DNA from: Desmodus rotundus
Taxonomy: Eukaryota; Chordata; Mammalia; Chiroptera; Phyllostomidae
Direction: 5' to 3'
DNA: 64,000 bases
NCBI RefSeq assembly: GCF_022682495.2
Contig: NC_071392.1
Coordinates: forward strand, 134,787,318 to 134,851,317
Positions 43,371-54,160 of the stretch are shown here, piece after piece; the stretch's first letter is position 1, and every line of letters starts with the position of its first letter. The notes under the pieces were generated by a model. The model was not told the origin of the DNA. It searched no databases and saw only the letters and a program-made list of their open reading frames with translations. A program made the translations under genes and the position numbers.

Positions 43371-44341
43371 TTTTCCTGCCTGTGTTCCTCTCTCTTTCTC
43401 TTTTCCTTCCTTTCCTTAAAGCAGTCCCTTTAGCATCTCTTGCAGTTCTGGTTTGTTGGAAGTGTATTCTTTTAGACTTCTTTTGTCTGGGAAACTCTTC
43501 ATTTGACCTTCTATCCTGATTTAGAGCTTTGCTCAGTAAGGTAGTCTTGGTTGCGGACCACTGGTTCTCATTACTTGGTATATTTTTTGCCATTCTCTTC
43601 TGGCTTGGAGCTTTTCCATTGAGAAGTCAGTTGCTAACCTTACTGGTGCTCCCTTGTAGGTTACCTCCTCTTTCTCCCTTACTGCCTTTAAGATCCTCTC
43701 TTTGTCTTGGAATTTTGCCATTTTAATTATGCTGTGTCTTGCAGTGGGCCTCTTTGGGTTCTTCTTGTTTGGGACTCTGTGTTTTCTGGATGTGTGTGAC
43801 TTTTTCTCTAATCAAATTAGGGAAATTTTCCATCATTACTTTTTCAAACAGGTTTTCTATCCCTTGCTCTTTTTCTCCTTCTGGTTTTCTATTATATGGA
43901 CATTGTTACATTTCATGTTGTCTTGCATTTCCCTTATTACCTCTTCCTTCTTTCTGAGCCTCTTTTCCTTTTCTTGCTCTTTCTGGGTGTTTTTTCTACT
44001 TTGTCCTCCAGCTCGCTGATGCGATCCTCTGCTTCATTGAGTCTGCTTTTCATTCCTTCTACTGTGTTCTTCAATTCAGAAATTGTATTCTTCATTTCCT
44101 CTTGGCTCTTTTTGATAGTTTCTATTTCCTTTTTCATGTTGATATAGTTTGCAGTGAGTTCATTGTAGTTTCCCTGTAGTTTTTTGTAGTTCTCTTTGAG
44201 CTCAGAGAGCTCAGTGAGCTTCCTGATAACCATTGCTTTGAACTCAGTATCTGATAGTTGACTTGCCTCTTTTTCAGTTAGCATTCTTTCTGAGGCTTCC
44301 TCCTTTCCTTTCATTTGGGAATTGTTTCTTTGTCTTCCCTT
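43357..44341 (-). pseudogene. L1-F ORF1, start codon lost
   Basis: The position of the start codon (44339-44341) reads AAG instead of ATG, followed by the family GRQRNN-type N terminus. The coiled coil with EEMKNTISELKNTVEG and the EDKVEK segment is open over 43937-44314. The RRM lies around 43830-43920. The C-terminal domain (DKERILKAVREKEEVTYKGA; QARREWQKIYQVMRT) is open at 43533-43721. The TAG that ends ORF1 in L1-A is changed, so the frame runs 14 bp into the ORF2 start, to 43357. Confidence 0.8.
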
Positions 44342-46200
44342 GTTTTGTGAGACTCTTCTTGTTAGCCTGTGCTTCTTAAATTGCTCTATTCTGACTCCCT
44401 GGGTTTATGGTATGAACTTCTATGGTAGAATGCCAATGGGATTGTGTGGTGCTGTCTCCTTAATCTCTTGTGCTCACTGGTCTTGAGCTGACATTTATGG
44501 GTGTAAGACGGACTAACTCTGTTCTTTTCAGCACTCCAGGTTCTGTTGTCTCACCTGTGGGAAAAAGAGAAAGGGGTGCGGGGGAAGAAGAAATAAAAAG
44601 AAGGGAAGGAGAGAAAAAGGGAATAGAAAAGGAAAGGAAGGAAGGAAGAAGGAATAAAGAAAGATCGGAGGCAAGATAAGAAGGAATTTTAACAAAAATT
44701 AAAACAAAAGAATAAATAAAAGAAGGCTGGAAGAAGGAATAGAAAAGGTAAAGGATGGAAGGAAGAAGGAATAAAAAAAGAAAGAAGAACAGAAAGGAAG
44801 AAGGAGTTCAGGGGGAAAGGAGGAAAGAAAAAACAAGAAAGTCTTCTGGTGGCTTTAAATGGGTCAGGTTAGTTCTGCTGGTCTTCCTGTCTTTGGAACT
44901 GGAGAGGGTGGTTGGAAGGATTGGTTTCACTTTTCTCCCTTCCTGAGCCACACTCTTCGCTGTTGTTCAGCCTTCAGTCCAGTTCCTCAGGGTCCTTCTG
45001 CTCCCCACTAGGTGTTTAGTTCATCAACTGTGCTGTCCTTGAGTTGCACCAATTAGGGGCAACTCACATTCCACCTTCTTGCTCTTTGCTGTCTTAGATG
45101 CTAGGGGCTCTTGGTGCTGCTATGGGGTAGTTCAGCTCCCTACTGGGTTGAATCTTTCCCGGGAATGTACTCTCTCCTAGCCCTGCAGGTCCCCTCTGCT
45201 GTGTGTTCTGCCTTCGTCCTAGAGAACCAGTAGTCCCTGCAGGCCTCTGTGCGCAGGGGCTATGTAGGAGTTTTTCAGAACCGGTACTTTTAGGTGTGGT
45301 CCCTGGCAGGCAGCCAGGTAGTTGATCAGCAGATCTGAGGCTTTGTGCCTGGGGCACACAGGGCCTCTCTTTCCGCTGCTTTGGGCCTAAGTCGAGGCCT
45401 GTCTTTCTGGTGCTTTGGGCCTAAGTCAAGCAAGTGGCTGGCGGGATCAGCCACTTTGGTACTGAGTGGCGTGGGGCAGGCAGGTCTGCAGGTTGGGACC
45501 ATGTATCACCTGGCCAGTCTTTCTGCTGCTTTGGGCCTGAGTAGCGCGCAAGCCTGGTCGGTCTGTGGCCTTGGGCCTGTGCATGGGGCAGCTAGCCTCT
45601 GCTCCCGGTGCCCACCCACCCACCCGAGGTTTCAGGTGTGGGCACCCTGCCGGGGTCTCAGGTGTGGGTGGCCAGCTGGGGTTTTAGTTGTGGGCCCCCA
45701 GTCCGCTGATCTGGATGCGCGCAACTGGGCTTCAGGTGAGCCGCTGGGGCTGCTTATCCGGCATTCACAGTCCAGGGGCTGAGGGGGGAGGGGAGCCAGA
45801 GGCCCTGGCTGCTGCAGAGAGTTCTCTAACTAGCTGCTGAGTGCCTCTATTTTCTTTTCCTTTTTGAGAAATTCTTCCTATTCAAGCCTCCCTGGTCCAA
45901 ACAAGCACCTGGCTGCTCACACAGCCCAGCCTGGCTCTCTCCCAAGAATCCTGCAGCAGACCCTGCGACCAGGCCGAGGCTTCAGCCGCCCTGGTCCCCG
46001 TGCTGGTCCCAGAGACCTTACTGTCCTTAAGCACTCTTCTTACTGTCTGATCTTTCAATGTCCTCTATCTTTGGTCTCCGGTCTTCATATATGCTGGAAT
46101 ACTGTTGGCTGTTCGCTCTGCTCCTCAGATCAGCTAGGTGTTTCACTGGTGTTGAGGGGAAGTGGACTCCTCTCCCACCTATCTCACCGCCATCTTCCCA
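44342..46200 (-). promoter_or_regulatory. L1-F 5' UTR
   Basis: Colinear with 1284-2946 of L1-A on the opposite strand and about 200 bp longer. The extra length includes GCTTTGGGCCTAAGTCGAGG / GCTTTGGGCCTAAGTCAAGC / GCTTTGGGCCTGAGT repeats near 45382, 45413 and 45528. The 5' terminus in sense is GGGAAGATGGCGGTGAG. This is the best preserved YY1-type (AAGATGGCGG) start in the window. Confidence 0.7.
44560..44840. repeat. Polypurine tract (GGAA/AAGG) in the L1-F 5' UTR
   Basis: About 280 bp of nearly pure purine on the plus strand, made of AAGGAAGG, AAAGAAAG and GAATAAAAAAAG units. It is the mirror of 2445-2735 in L1-A, showing that the tract belongs to the subfamily. Confidence 0.75.
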
Positions 46201-47895
46201 ATCCTCCAAATACATTTTCAATACAGTTCTTCAAGTGAGTTTTAGATGGAAATGAAGACTAAAGTTTACATGTCAAGTTGAAATATTGTAATGCTATTGC
46301 TATAATACAGTATAATCATTATTACAATATTTAATGTCATATAGATTGTTATCATGTCTGTGAAAAATTTCACTTCTTTTAGAGAGGTATCTGAATTCAT
46401 GCAGTGAAGATTCATGGTTCTCAGGTTCTTCTTTCAAATTTTTTGGTGCTAGGATATTATAAAGAAAACAAAAAGTCATTTATTGTTTGATTTATTGAAA
46501 TCTTTATTTAAGCCACACTATAGTGTTCATAAAATACTCTCTGTAGAAACTTCCTTTGGGATTATTTATACTCAAATCTTTCCTATCATACTTGCAAATA
46601 TTTTTGTTTCATTATTCTATTTTTTTTCTTTTTGGGAGGTTACTTTGTTACATATTGCATATGCACTTTTATTTGATCTAAAATTTAAAGAAAATAATTC
46701 TTTATAAATTAAAATAGCCAAACTTGAATCTGTTTTTCTAAGCTATTATTGACATTAGTAGTAACCACAATACATGCAAAATAACTATGGATATGAAAAT
46801 TCAAAATTAATTTTATTTTCTTTCCCTGACCATGATTAACTCTTTATTTGGGCATCTTCTGCTTTTCACTTAACTTTTGTGATATATTTTGTATTTTTTC
46901 TAAACTAAATCTGATTTCTTTATCAAGAGTCAGTCAGTTTATCTCTTGTGTGACCAACAGAAGTCATAAAGTCAAAATTGACAGTTTTTCATCAAGATGT
47001 TCTATTTTGGGGAAAAGTCCAAATATGCCACATACAATTTTGAATTACTCCAAAGAATGTCATTGCTATTGGCCCAGCTGAGACTATGTCTCATAGTAAC
47101 AAATTAAAGACATGTGTTATGTATGGCACAAAGACCACTTCTAGTTTTCAGCCAAATTTATGGAGTTACATCTTTCTTTAACAACTATGTCGGCATCATT
47201 ATCATAAATTTGCCATGTACAATCTTTTAAATTGTGTGAAAAAGCTGACACTTAAAATCTGATTTTGTAAAAATTTAGCCAAATCCTTTGACATAATTTT
47301 ATAAAATAAAACTAATCACAATTCTAGCATTGAATATAATACTTAGTATTATTTTTATATTGCAATTTCAAGTGTCATAATTTTTTTAACACTTCAAAAT
47401 ATTTCTCAGCTGCCACATGCATCTGTTGTGATAATGCCTACTTAATTCACTTGCACCTCTGGAAAGAACAGTTAGATTGCAAGTAGAAGCAAAACACCAG
47501 ATGCCAACTCTATCACATTCATTCTGAGAAAGGATTTCATAGATAAATTTATTTTTTTTACCTCCAGACAAATACTTCTGGTACTCAAACTCTCTCTACT
47601 ACTAACTATTGTGTTTTTATGACTTGGGCACCAATCCAAAACCATTAATGATATTTGGGTACAGCCACCTTTTGTTTCAAGTACTTGGGGCAAAAGATGC
47701 AAGGTCATTTGATTGTACAATCTGGCTCCTATCTGATTGCCAGAATTGTTCTGCCTGGGCCAGCTGGCTAGAATGATGACCTATGAGTTTCACAGCTGAT
47801 TTGCAGTTTTAGTCCAAGACAATGTTTTTCCAGAAAGAATGTTTCATGATCTTCTAGGCCATGTGTTTAAAGAGGTGACAATGGTTTTTCTTTCC
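46201..47895. other. Unassigned AT-rich sequence
   Basis: About 1.7 kb of AT-rich DNA without a recognisable gene, RNA or repeat. Open frames are short (82 codons or fewer) and lack any family signature. Confidence 0.5.
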
Positions 47896-47899
47896 CTTT

Positions 47900-47975
47900 C
47901 TCTTGTACTTGTAGGGGACAGTGACTGATACATACTAGGCATTAATAAATATTTGTTAAATAGATGATAATGAGA
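47900..47975 (+). repeat. L2-type LINE 3' tail (possible)
   Basis: GATACATACTAGGCATTAATAAATATTTGTTAAATAGATGATAATG resembles the ACATAGTAGGYRCTCAATAAATATTTGTTGAATGAATGA end of L2-related elements. Only the terminal part is visible, so the call is tentative. Confidence 0.5.
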
Positions 47976-48865
47976 ATAACAGGAATTCCAGTTCTAGATT
48001 TTTTGTAGGAATATTCTGCAGCTGAGATTCGAATGCATTTAACCTCTAACAAGATAGAAAATGTTTTCATAAAATCAGTAATAATGAAATACAAACATTA
48101 TATTTATGAGTGATGATGTATTGGTAAATTTTGTATCTGTAGGACCAAATCAGTGTTTTCCATTGAATTGAATATAACATAGGTGAAAATGCCTACTATG
48201 GTCAATGGTTCTTGATTATGATGTGACCATACAAAGATTAAGATTTAAATTTTCTCAGTTTTCTTTTATATAGTCACATCTGATGATTCCCATGGATTTC
48301 ATCTGCTATTAATGGGTACCAAAATAGAAGCCAGTGAGATACTCTTATGAGATTAAGGAAAATGGGACACAATGGCAAGGAAAAAAGAGAAAGACCAGAA
48401 ACCTGAAGCAGATGGTGAAGCAAGACTTTGTTGATTCAGCCAAAGTAATAATGTCCCATAATCTCTCAATATGATGCTACACAACATTAAGGGAAAAAAA
48501 AAAAAGATGGTGACCTTTGTATCTACTTATGAAAGCTGTGCATGTCAGAAAATCTTGACTAAGATCCTGCTAAAAGATGAACAAAAATTTGTGTTTCAGT
48601 TTAAAAACATGTTTGAACAGCAGCAGCAATAGCAAAAAAAGCAGCAGCAACAACAACAAAAATCAGACAACTATAAATATATAGAGCTTTCCAAGGTATT
48701 ACTTCTTAGCACTTATAATACTCATTGATTTACTGACTAGCATTTGACTGACAGGTACATAAATTTCATTCTGTCACCAAGCACTAATAGAAAAATAGCA
48801 GTAAGAACTGAAAAGAGTAGGCATGAAACAATTCAATTATCTATTGCAAATCAATTAAATTGTTT
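47976..48865. other. Unassigned sequence with a short CAG/CAA-rich run
   Basis: No gene seen. A run of CAG and CAA triplets with interruptions lies at about 48617-48660, and an A run with GATGGTGACC lies near 48486-48510. Otherwise ordinary AT-rich intergenic DNA. Confidence 0.5.
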
Positions 48866-48877
48866 AAAAAGCTTGCA
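48866..48877. repeat. Target-site duplication, left copy (L1-I)
   Basis: AAAAAGCTTGCA, identical to 50152-50163. It is preceded by TGTTT, giving a TTT/AAAAA junction that suits L1 endonuclease. Confidence 0.88.
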
Positions 48878-49892
48878 AAAAAATGAAACTCGATCACCAA
48901 CTTACACCATACACAAAAATAAATTCAAGGTGGATAAAAGACTTCAATATAAGCTGTAACACCATAAAAGTCCTAGAGGAAAACATTGGCAAGAAAAATC
49001 TCAGACATTCCATGCAGCAATGTCCTCACAGACACGTCCCCTAAAGCAAGGTAAATAAAGGAAAGAATAAACAAATGGGACCTCATCAAAATAAAAAGCT
49101 TCTGCATGGCTAAAGAAAACAGCATTAAAGTAAAAAGAGCATTAAATAAAAAGAGCATTAAAACCAACAGTATGGGAAAACATACTTGCCAATGATACCT
49201 CAGACAGGGGCCTGATCTCCAAAATATATAAAGAACTCACACAACTGCACTCCAGGAAGACAAACAACCCAATTAAAAGATGGGCAAAGGACTTGAACAG
49301 ACACTTCTCCAAGGAAGACATACAGAGGGCCCAGAGACATATGAAAAGATGCTCAGCATCACTAGCCATCAGAGAGATGCAAATTAAAACCACAATGAGG
49401 TACCATCTCACACCAGTCAGAGTGGCCAACATAAACAAATCAACAAACAAATGTTGGTGAGGATGCGGAGAAAAGGGAACCCTAGTGCACTGTTGATGGG
49501 AATGCAGACTGGTGAGGCCACTGTGGAAAACAGTATGGAATTTCCTCAGAAAACTAAAAATGGAACTGCCCTTTGACCCAGCAATTCCACTGCTGGCATT
49601 ATACCCTAAGAACCGTGAAACACCAGTCCAAAAGAACCTATGCACCCCAATGTTCATAGCAGCACAATTTTCAATAGCCAACTACTGGAAGCAACCTAAG
49701 TGCCCATCAGCAACTGAGTGGATGGAAAAACTATGGTACATTTACACAATGGAATTCTATGCAGCAGAGAGAAAGAAGAAGCTTATACCCTTTGCAACTG
49801 CATAGATGGAACTGGGGAGCATTATGCTAAGTGAAATAAGCCAGGTAGTGAGGGACAAATACCATATGATCTCACCTTTAACTGGAACATAA
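48878..49892 (+). pseudogene. L1-I ORF2 C-terminal fragment
   Basis: Encodes [23 protein letters not shown] text, then [35 protein letters not shown], a Cys-rich segment in which the Trp-rich HCWWEC has one change (CTVDGNAD frame slip near 49490), and [19 protein letters not shown] from 49512. A frame slip near 48990 and the duplication near 49140 break it. It has no endonuclease or RT. Confidence 0.8.
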
Positions 49893-50151
49893 TCAACAGA
49901 AGAAAAAAGGAAACAAAATACAACCAGAGACATTGAAGCTAAGAACAACTTATCCATAACCAGAGGGGAGTGGGGAAGGAATAGTGGGGAGAGGGGTTTA
50001 CAGGAGCTACTATAAAGGACACATGGACAAAATCAAGGAGGAGGGTGGTGGCGGGGGAGGGAGGTAGTTTTGGTGGGGGTGGGTTGGAGGGAAAGGGAGA
50101 AAATGCAGACAACTGTAATTGAATAACAATAAAAATTAAAAATAAATAAAT
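48878..50151 (+). mobile_element. L1-I: 5'-truncated young LINE-1 with perfect target duplication
   Basis: Starts within ORF2 at AAAAAAATGAAACTCGATCA, runs through the ORF2 C terminus (stop at 49890-49892) and a G-rich 3' UTR (GGGTGGTGGCGGGGGAGGGA), and ends TAATTGAATAACAATAAAAATTAAAAATAAATAAAT. It is flanked by identical 12-bp direct repeats. About 1.27 kb long. A small local tandem duplication (AAAAAGAGCATTAAA near 49134 and 49150) occurred after or during insertion. Confidence 0.92.
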
Positions 50152-50163
50152 AAAAAGCTTGCA
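50152..50163. repeat. Target-site duplication, right copy (L1-I)
   Basis: AAAAAGCTTGCA, directly after the A-rich tail of L1-I. Confidence 0.88.
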
Positions 50164-50240
50164 GAAATTTAGTTCCTCTATATTTTCTAATAAGAAAGAG
50201 ACACCATGACTATGTCTTGTTGATGTAGTTGCTTTGATGG

Positions 50241-51506
50241 TTATTTTGTTTTATTTTTTAATTAATTTATTGTTCAAGTAGAGTTGACTGCACTTACTCC
50301 CCACCACTCACTCCCACCCCAGCCATCCCAACCTTCCTCCACTGATTCCACCACCCCTTTGTTTTGTCCATGTGCCCCTTATAGTCATTCCTGTAAACCC
50401 TTTCTCCCTCCCCACCCCCATTATTCCCTCCAACCTCCCCTCTGGTTACTGTCATATTGCTCTTAATTTCAATTATTCTGGTTATATTTTGCTTGCTTGT
50501 TTGTTTTGTTGATTATATTCCACTTAAAGGTGAGATCATGTGGCATTTGTCCCTCACTGCCTGGCTTATTTCACTTAGCATAATGCTTTCCAGTTCCATC
50601 CATGCTGTTGCAAAGGATATAAGCTCCTTCTTTCTCTCTGCTGTGTAGTATTTGATTGTATAAATGTCCCACAATTTTTTATCCATTCATTTACTTATGG
50701 GCATTTAGGTAGTTTCCAGCACTTGGCTATTGTAAATCATGCTGCTAGGGACATTGGGATGCATATGTTCTTTGAATTGGTATTTCAGGGCTCTTAGGAT
50801 ATAACCCCAGCAGCAGAATTGCTGGGTCTATAACCAGTTTCATTTTTAGTTTTCTGAGGAAATTCCATACTGTTTTCCACAGTGGCTGCACCAGTGTGCA
50901 TTCCCACCAACAGTGCACTAAGTTTCTCTTTTCTCCACAACCTCTCCAACACTTGTTTCTTGATTTGTTTATGATGGCCATTCTGACCAGTGTGAAGTGG
51001 TATCTCATTCTGGTTTTTATCTGCATGTCTCTGATGGCTAGTGAAGCTGAGCACCTTTTCATATGTCTCTGGGCCCTCTGTATGTCCTTGGACAAGTGTC
51101 TGTTCAAATCTTTTGCCCATTTTTTATTAGGTTGTTTGTCTTCCTGGTGTGGAGTCCTGTGAATTCTTTACATATTTTGGAGATCAGGCCCTTGTCTGAG
51201 GTATCATTGGCAAATATGTTTTCCCATAGTGTTGGTTCTCTTTTCATTTTAATGCTGTTTTCTTTATCCTTGCCGAAGCTTTTTATTTTGATGAAATACT
51301 GTTTGTTTATTCTTTCCTTTATGTCCCTTGCTCTAGGGGACATATTGGTGAAAATATTGCAGTGTGGAATGTCTGAGATTTTCCTGCCTATGGTTTTCTC
51401 TAGGACTTGGATGGTATCATGGCTTATATTTAAGTCATTTATCTTCTTTGTATTTATTTTTGTGTATGGTGTAAGTTGGTGATTGAGTTTCATTTTTTTA
51501 CAGGTT
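50241..51506 (-). mobile_element. L1-J: 5'-truncated LINE-1, minus strand
   Basis: Begins with an AT-rich tail (TTTATTTTTTAATTAATTTATTGTTCAAG) and an older-type 3' UTR (CTCCCCACCACTCACTCCC). It runs through the ORF2 C terminus to GGTGATTGAGTTTCATTTTTTTACAG at about 51506. It covers almost the same part of L1 as L1-I, in the opposite orientation, but is more diverged. GGTTA occurs at both edges (near 50238 and 51504) and is too short to prove a duplication. Confidence 0.85.
50520..51495 (-). pseudogene. L1-J ORF2 C-terminal fragment, broken
   Basis: 51104-51495 is open: [20 protein letters not shown], then [41 protein letters not shown] frameshift near 51105 follows, then [37 protein letters not shown], and [16 protein letters not shown] further break occurs near 50745. 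It has no start, endonuclease or RT. Confidence 0.78.
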
Positions 51507-51744
51507 AGGCTGGGATAAAAGATGATCAAAAGCCAAGGTCACAGTGTTGTTCCTGCAAAGGCTGATGAGCAAAACTGCATGACTTGGGTCAGTTGAATAG
51601 TGTAGCCAACAAAGAAAATGATATCAACCCTGATGTCATGATACTGACAAGTAACATTGGTAAAACTTCTGATGGAATTTTTACAGAAAAGTTCAGAAAT
51701 TATGAGTCCATATCTCAATGGATTTTACAAATTGAATACTATTG
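51507..51744. other. Spacer between L1-J and the ancient L1M
   Basis: No feature recognised in these bases; it could be a more diverged continuation of the older L1M that follows. Confidence 0.4.
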
Positions 51745-52210
51745 TGTAACCAGTACCTTAAAAAAACAAAAACAAAACAACAGAACATTACCAGAGTCCA
51801 GAATCACTCTGCCCCTGTTATCTTCCAGGCAGAGCTCTTCCAGTCATAACTACTCTCCTGTCTTCTAACACTATGGAATCATTTTGCTATTTATATAATA
51901 CTCCATGCATATGTTTTTTTTGTGAGTTTTATCCACTTTGTTGTATGTTGGAGTTTCGTCTTGCTCGTGGCCCTAGAACATCAATTGTCTACCATAGAAT
52001 ATTTATTAATTTGCAGTTGATCAATTTTGGGTGTTTTCTAGTGTTGGTCTACTTCAAATAATGTTAAAATAAGTCCTCTTTTACATGTCTTTGTTGAAAC
52101 ATATACATGTAAAAACCTAGGAGTGGTATACTGGCAAAGTGATCTTCAAATATTTTGGATCAATTTTTACAACTATAGTTTGGCAAGCTTATAATTCATG
52201 AACAGTGTAA
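51745..52210 (-). mobile_element. Ancient L1 (L1M-like) 3' region, highly diverged
   Basis: Ordered but decayed landmarks of an old L1 3' half in reverse orientation: CTCTCCTGTCTTCTAACACT, ATGGAATCATTTTGCTATTT, TTTTGTGAGTTTTATCCACT, TTTGTTGAAACATATACATG, and AAAACCTAGGAGTGG. These correspond to the ACTTTCTGTCTC, GGAATCATACAATATGTG, TTGTGTGAACATAT and AATACCTAGGAGTGGAATTG blocks of mammalian L1M. It predates the bat L1s. Confidence 0.55.
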
Positions 52211-52329
52211 AGAAAACTATCTCAGTTGAGCTCTGGTGAAATGGTCAGATTTTACAAAGAAGTGAAAACTTGATTCTAATTTAGACTTCCTGAACTGTGA
52301 GGCTGATCTTATATTTTAAGATACAGTCA

Positions 52330-52417
52330 TGGGGAGAAAATGCAGACAATTGTAACTGAATAAAAATAAATAAATTAATTAATTTTAAAAAATAAAATAA
52401 AATTAAGTAAAAAAAAG
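52330..52417 (+). mobile_element. Minimal L1 3' end (about 88 bp) with target duplication
   Basis: GGGGAGAAAATGCAGACAAT followed by TGTAACTGAATAAAAATAAA and an A-rich tail: only the very end of the L1 3' UTR. It is flanked by AGATACAGTCA at 52319-52329 and 52418-52428, an exact 11-bp duplication, so this was a real, extremely truncated insertion. Confidence 0.85.
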
Positions 52418-52428
52418 AGATACAGTCA

Positions 52429-53140
52429 ATTGATTTGATATTTTCTTCCAGCTCCAGCATACGACATATGGTGGGTAAAAATACTAGTGTGTTTAATTGG
52501 AAAAATGGAGCTATTTATTATGTCCCTGTTTATTTTCAAATAGACTATTAAATACACAGGAAGATAAGGGCCACTGACTATATTTTAAGGGTTATCAGTT
52601 ATGATGTGAATGGAAATCTACAAAGATTAAAGCTGTGTGTGTGCAGGATAGGTTTATCTTTCTGGTTGGGGGTTACACTATTTGATATAAATCACCTTGA
52701 GAAATAGCTACAGATAAGAGAAATAAACATTTTAACTGTTCTTGTAATTGCACATGAGTAAAGGACACTCTAATCTTGGCTGTAGATGTTAACATTTACA
52801 GTATGACCTGTTCTATGAAGTAAACCCTGCCTCACACATGTGTTCTCACATCTATTTTCAACCAGGGCCCCAAGGCTAATGGTTAAGTGAACTCTAGTTT
52901 CTGGATCCCTGGGAAAATCTGGTGAATTTTTTGGCAGCCTTGAAAGGGCAGAAAGAAATAACAAGGATGAACAGTTTATATTGAGTAGGCATCTTTGTCA
53001 TCAATCACCACATCTACCCTCATAGGCCAGTTTGCATTTGTGACAAATATCTATTGCCCAGCTAAAATGGTAAACTATCTCCTTCATTACTGAATATTAG
53101 CTGTCACTTGTCTTGTGTACAGAGAAATGTTTGATGTACT
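52429..53140. other. Unassigned sequence
   Basis: About 700 bp, AT-rich, no recognisable gene, RNA or repeat. Confidence 0.5.
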
Positions 53141-53144
53141 GATG

Positions 53145-53405
53145 ATAGCAATACTATTGAATTTATTGGGTGCTTATCAGGCAATAAGTACACAATTAAC
53201 CCTAATTGTGTTAGTACTTTACATAAGTAAGCTGGTGCCAAGGAATATCCCTTCCTTGGCATGTGGTAGGTACTGTCATTATCCCATCTCACAGATGAGA
53301 AGATAGGGAGTTAGTAAAGTCAAAATTTCTCAAGATCCTGCAGTCATTAAAAACAAAGATGAGACCTGAACTGAGGCCAGTGTAATTCCAGAGTCCAAGT
53401 TCTGA
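53145..53405 (+). repeat. MIR SINE
   Basis: TTATTGGGTGCTTATCAGGC, AGTACTTTACATAAGTAA, GGTAGGTACTGTCATTATCC, CATCTCACAGATGAGAAGAT, TCTCAAGATCCTGCAGTC and GAGACCTGAACTGAGGCCAG follow the order of the MIR consensus, including the core and the old tRNA-derived tail. Diverged and ancient. Confidence 0.78.
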
Positions 53406-54005
53406 AAACTAGATTCTGCGTGGATGCAAGAAGGCCTAAAGATAGACTGAGATGTGAGCAAAAGGAGTTCAGTTGGGGAGTTATTTAGGAAAACAAAGAA
53501 CAGGAAAAAGGTTAAAACCCCACCCCCTGCAATTTATTATATTATAAAAAATAAAAATTAAACTTTTGAGATTCTTAAAAATTGTAGTTTCATAAAGAGT
53601 ATATAAGCAAATAAAGAGCTTTGGCACAACAATTTGAGAAAAATACATTTTTAGTACTTTTATTGGGATTGTCTTATAAATAACTTTAAAAAGCCAAGTC
53701 CAAGATAAGTCACAAATGCCATTAGTGACTCTAAGAAGGTACTGACTTGCCTCTGGATTTCCATCCTCAGTTATAGCAATTACTTATTTAGTTTACACCA
53801 TTAGGTTATTGAGTAATTACTTTTTTCCCTCCACCTGATCTGTATCAATAAATTAAATTTGTCCCAATTTCTTTTTTGGCAAACTCCACATACCTTCATA
53901 TATTTTTAACTTCTTTACTTCCAGACTATTAAGAGTCACACATCATGCTTTATTCGAGGGTGAGGAGTAAAGAGGTTTGTGCCTGCACCATCTAGATGGT
54001 TCTTC
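53406..54005. other. Unassigned sequence
   Basis: AT-rich, about 600 bp. No gene or recognisable repeat. The phrase TATAAAAAATAAAAATTAAA near 53543 is simple A/T richness. Confidence 0.5.
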
Positions 54006-54006
54006 T

Positions 54007-54160
54007 ATTAGATCTTCAGTACTCACAGTGTGGTCTGTGGACCAGTAGCATCAGAGTCCTTGGGAACTGGTTAGAAATGCAGAACCTTAGGAAACATCCC
54101 AGTTCTACTGAACCAGAATCTGCATTTTAGCAAAATATCCTGTGAATTCATGTGCACATT
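54007..54160 (+). mobile_element. MER5A-type non-autonomous hAT DNA transposon
   Basis: AGTGTGGTCTGTGGACCAGT, AGCATCAG, GGGAACTGGTTAGAAATGCA, CTACTGAACCAGAATCTGCA and TTCATGTGCACATTGCATTT fit the MER5A order (GTGTGGTCCNNGGACCAGCA, CATCACCTGGGAAC, GAATCAGAA). The ends are eroded. MER5A is an old eutherian hAT-Charlie derivative without transposase. Confidence 0.72.

Larger units (their letters stand above)
39433..46200 (-). mobile_element. L1-F: nearly full-length LINE-1, minus strand
   Basis: 3' UTR (truncated, from 39433), ORF2 (39549-43370), ORF1 (to 44341), and a 5' UTR of about 1.86 kb ending at CACCGCCATCTTCCC (46187-46199). It is the sister of L1-A: the leaders are colinear, including the purine/pyrimidine tract and the blocks TTCACTTTTCTCCCTTCC and CAATTAGGGGCAACTCA. 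Only the 3' terminus is missing. Frameshifts and stops inactivate both ORFs. Confidence 0.88.
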
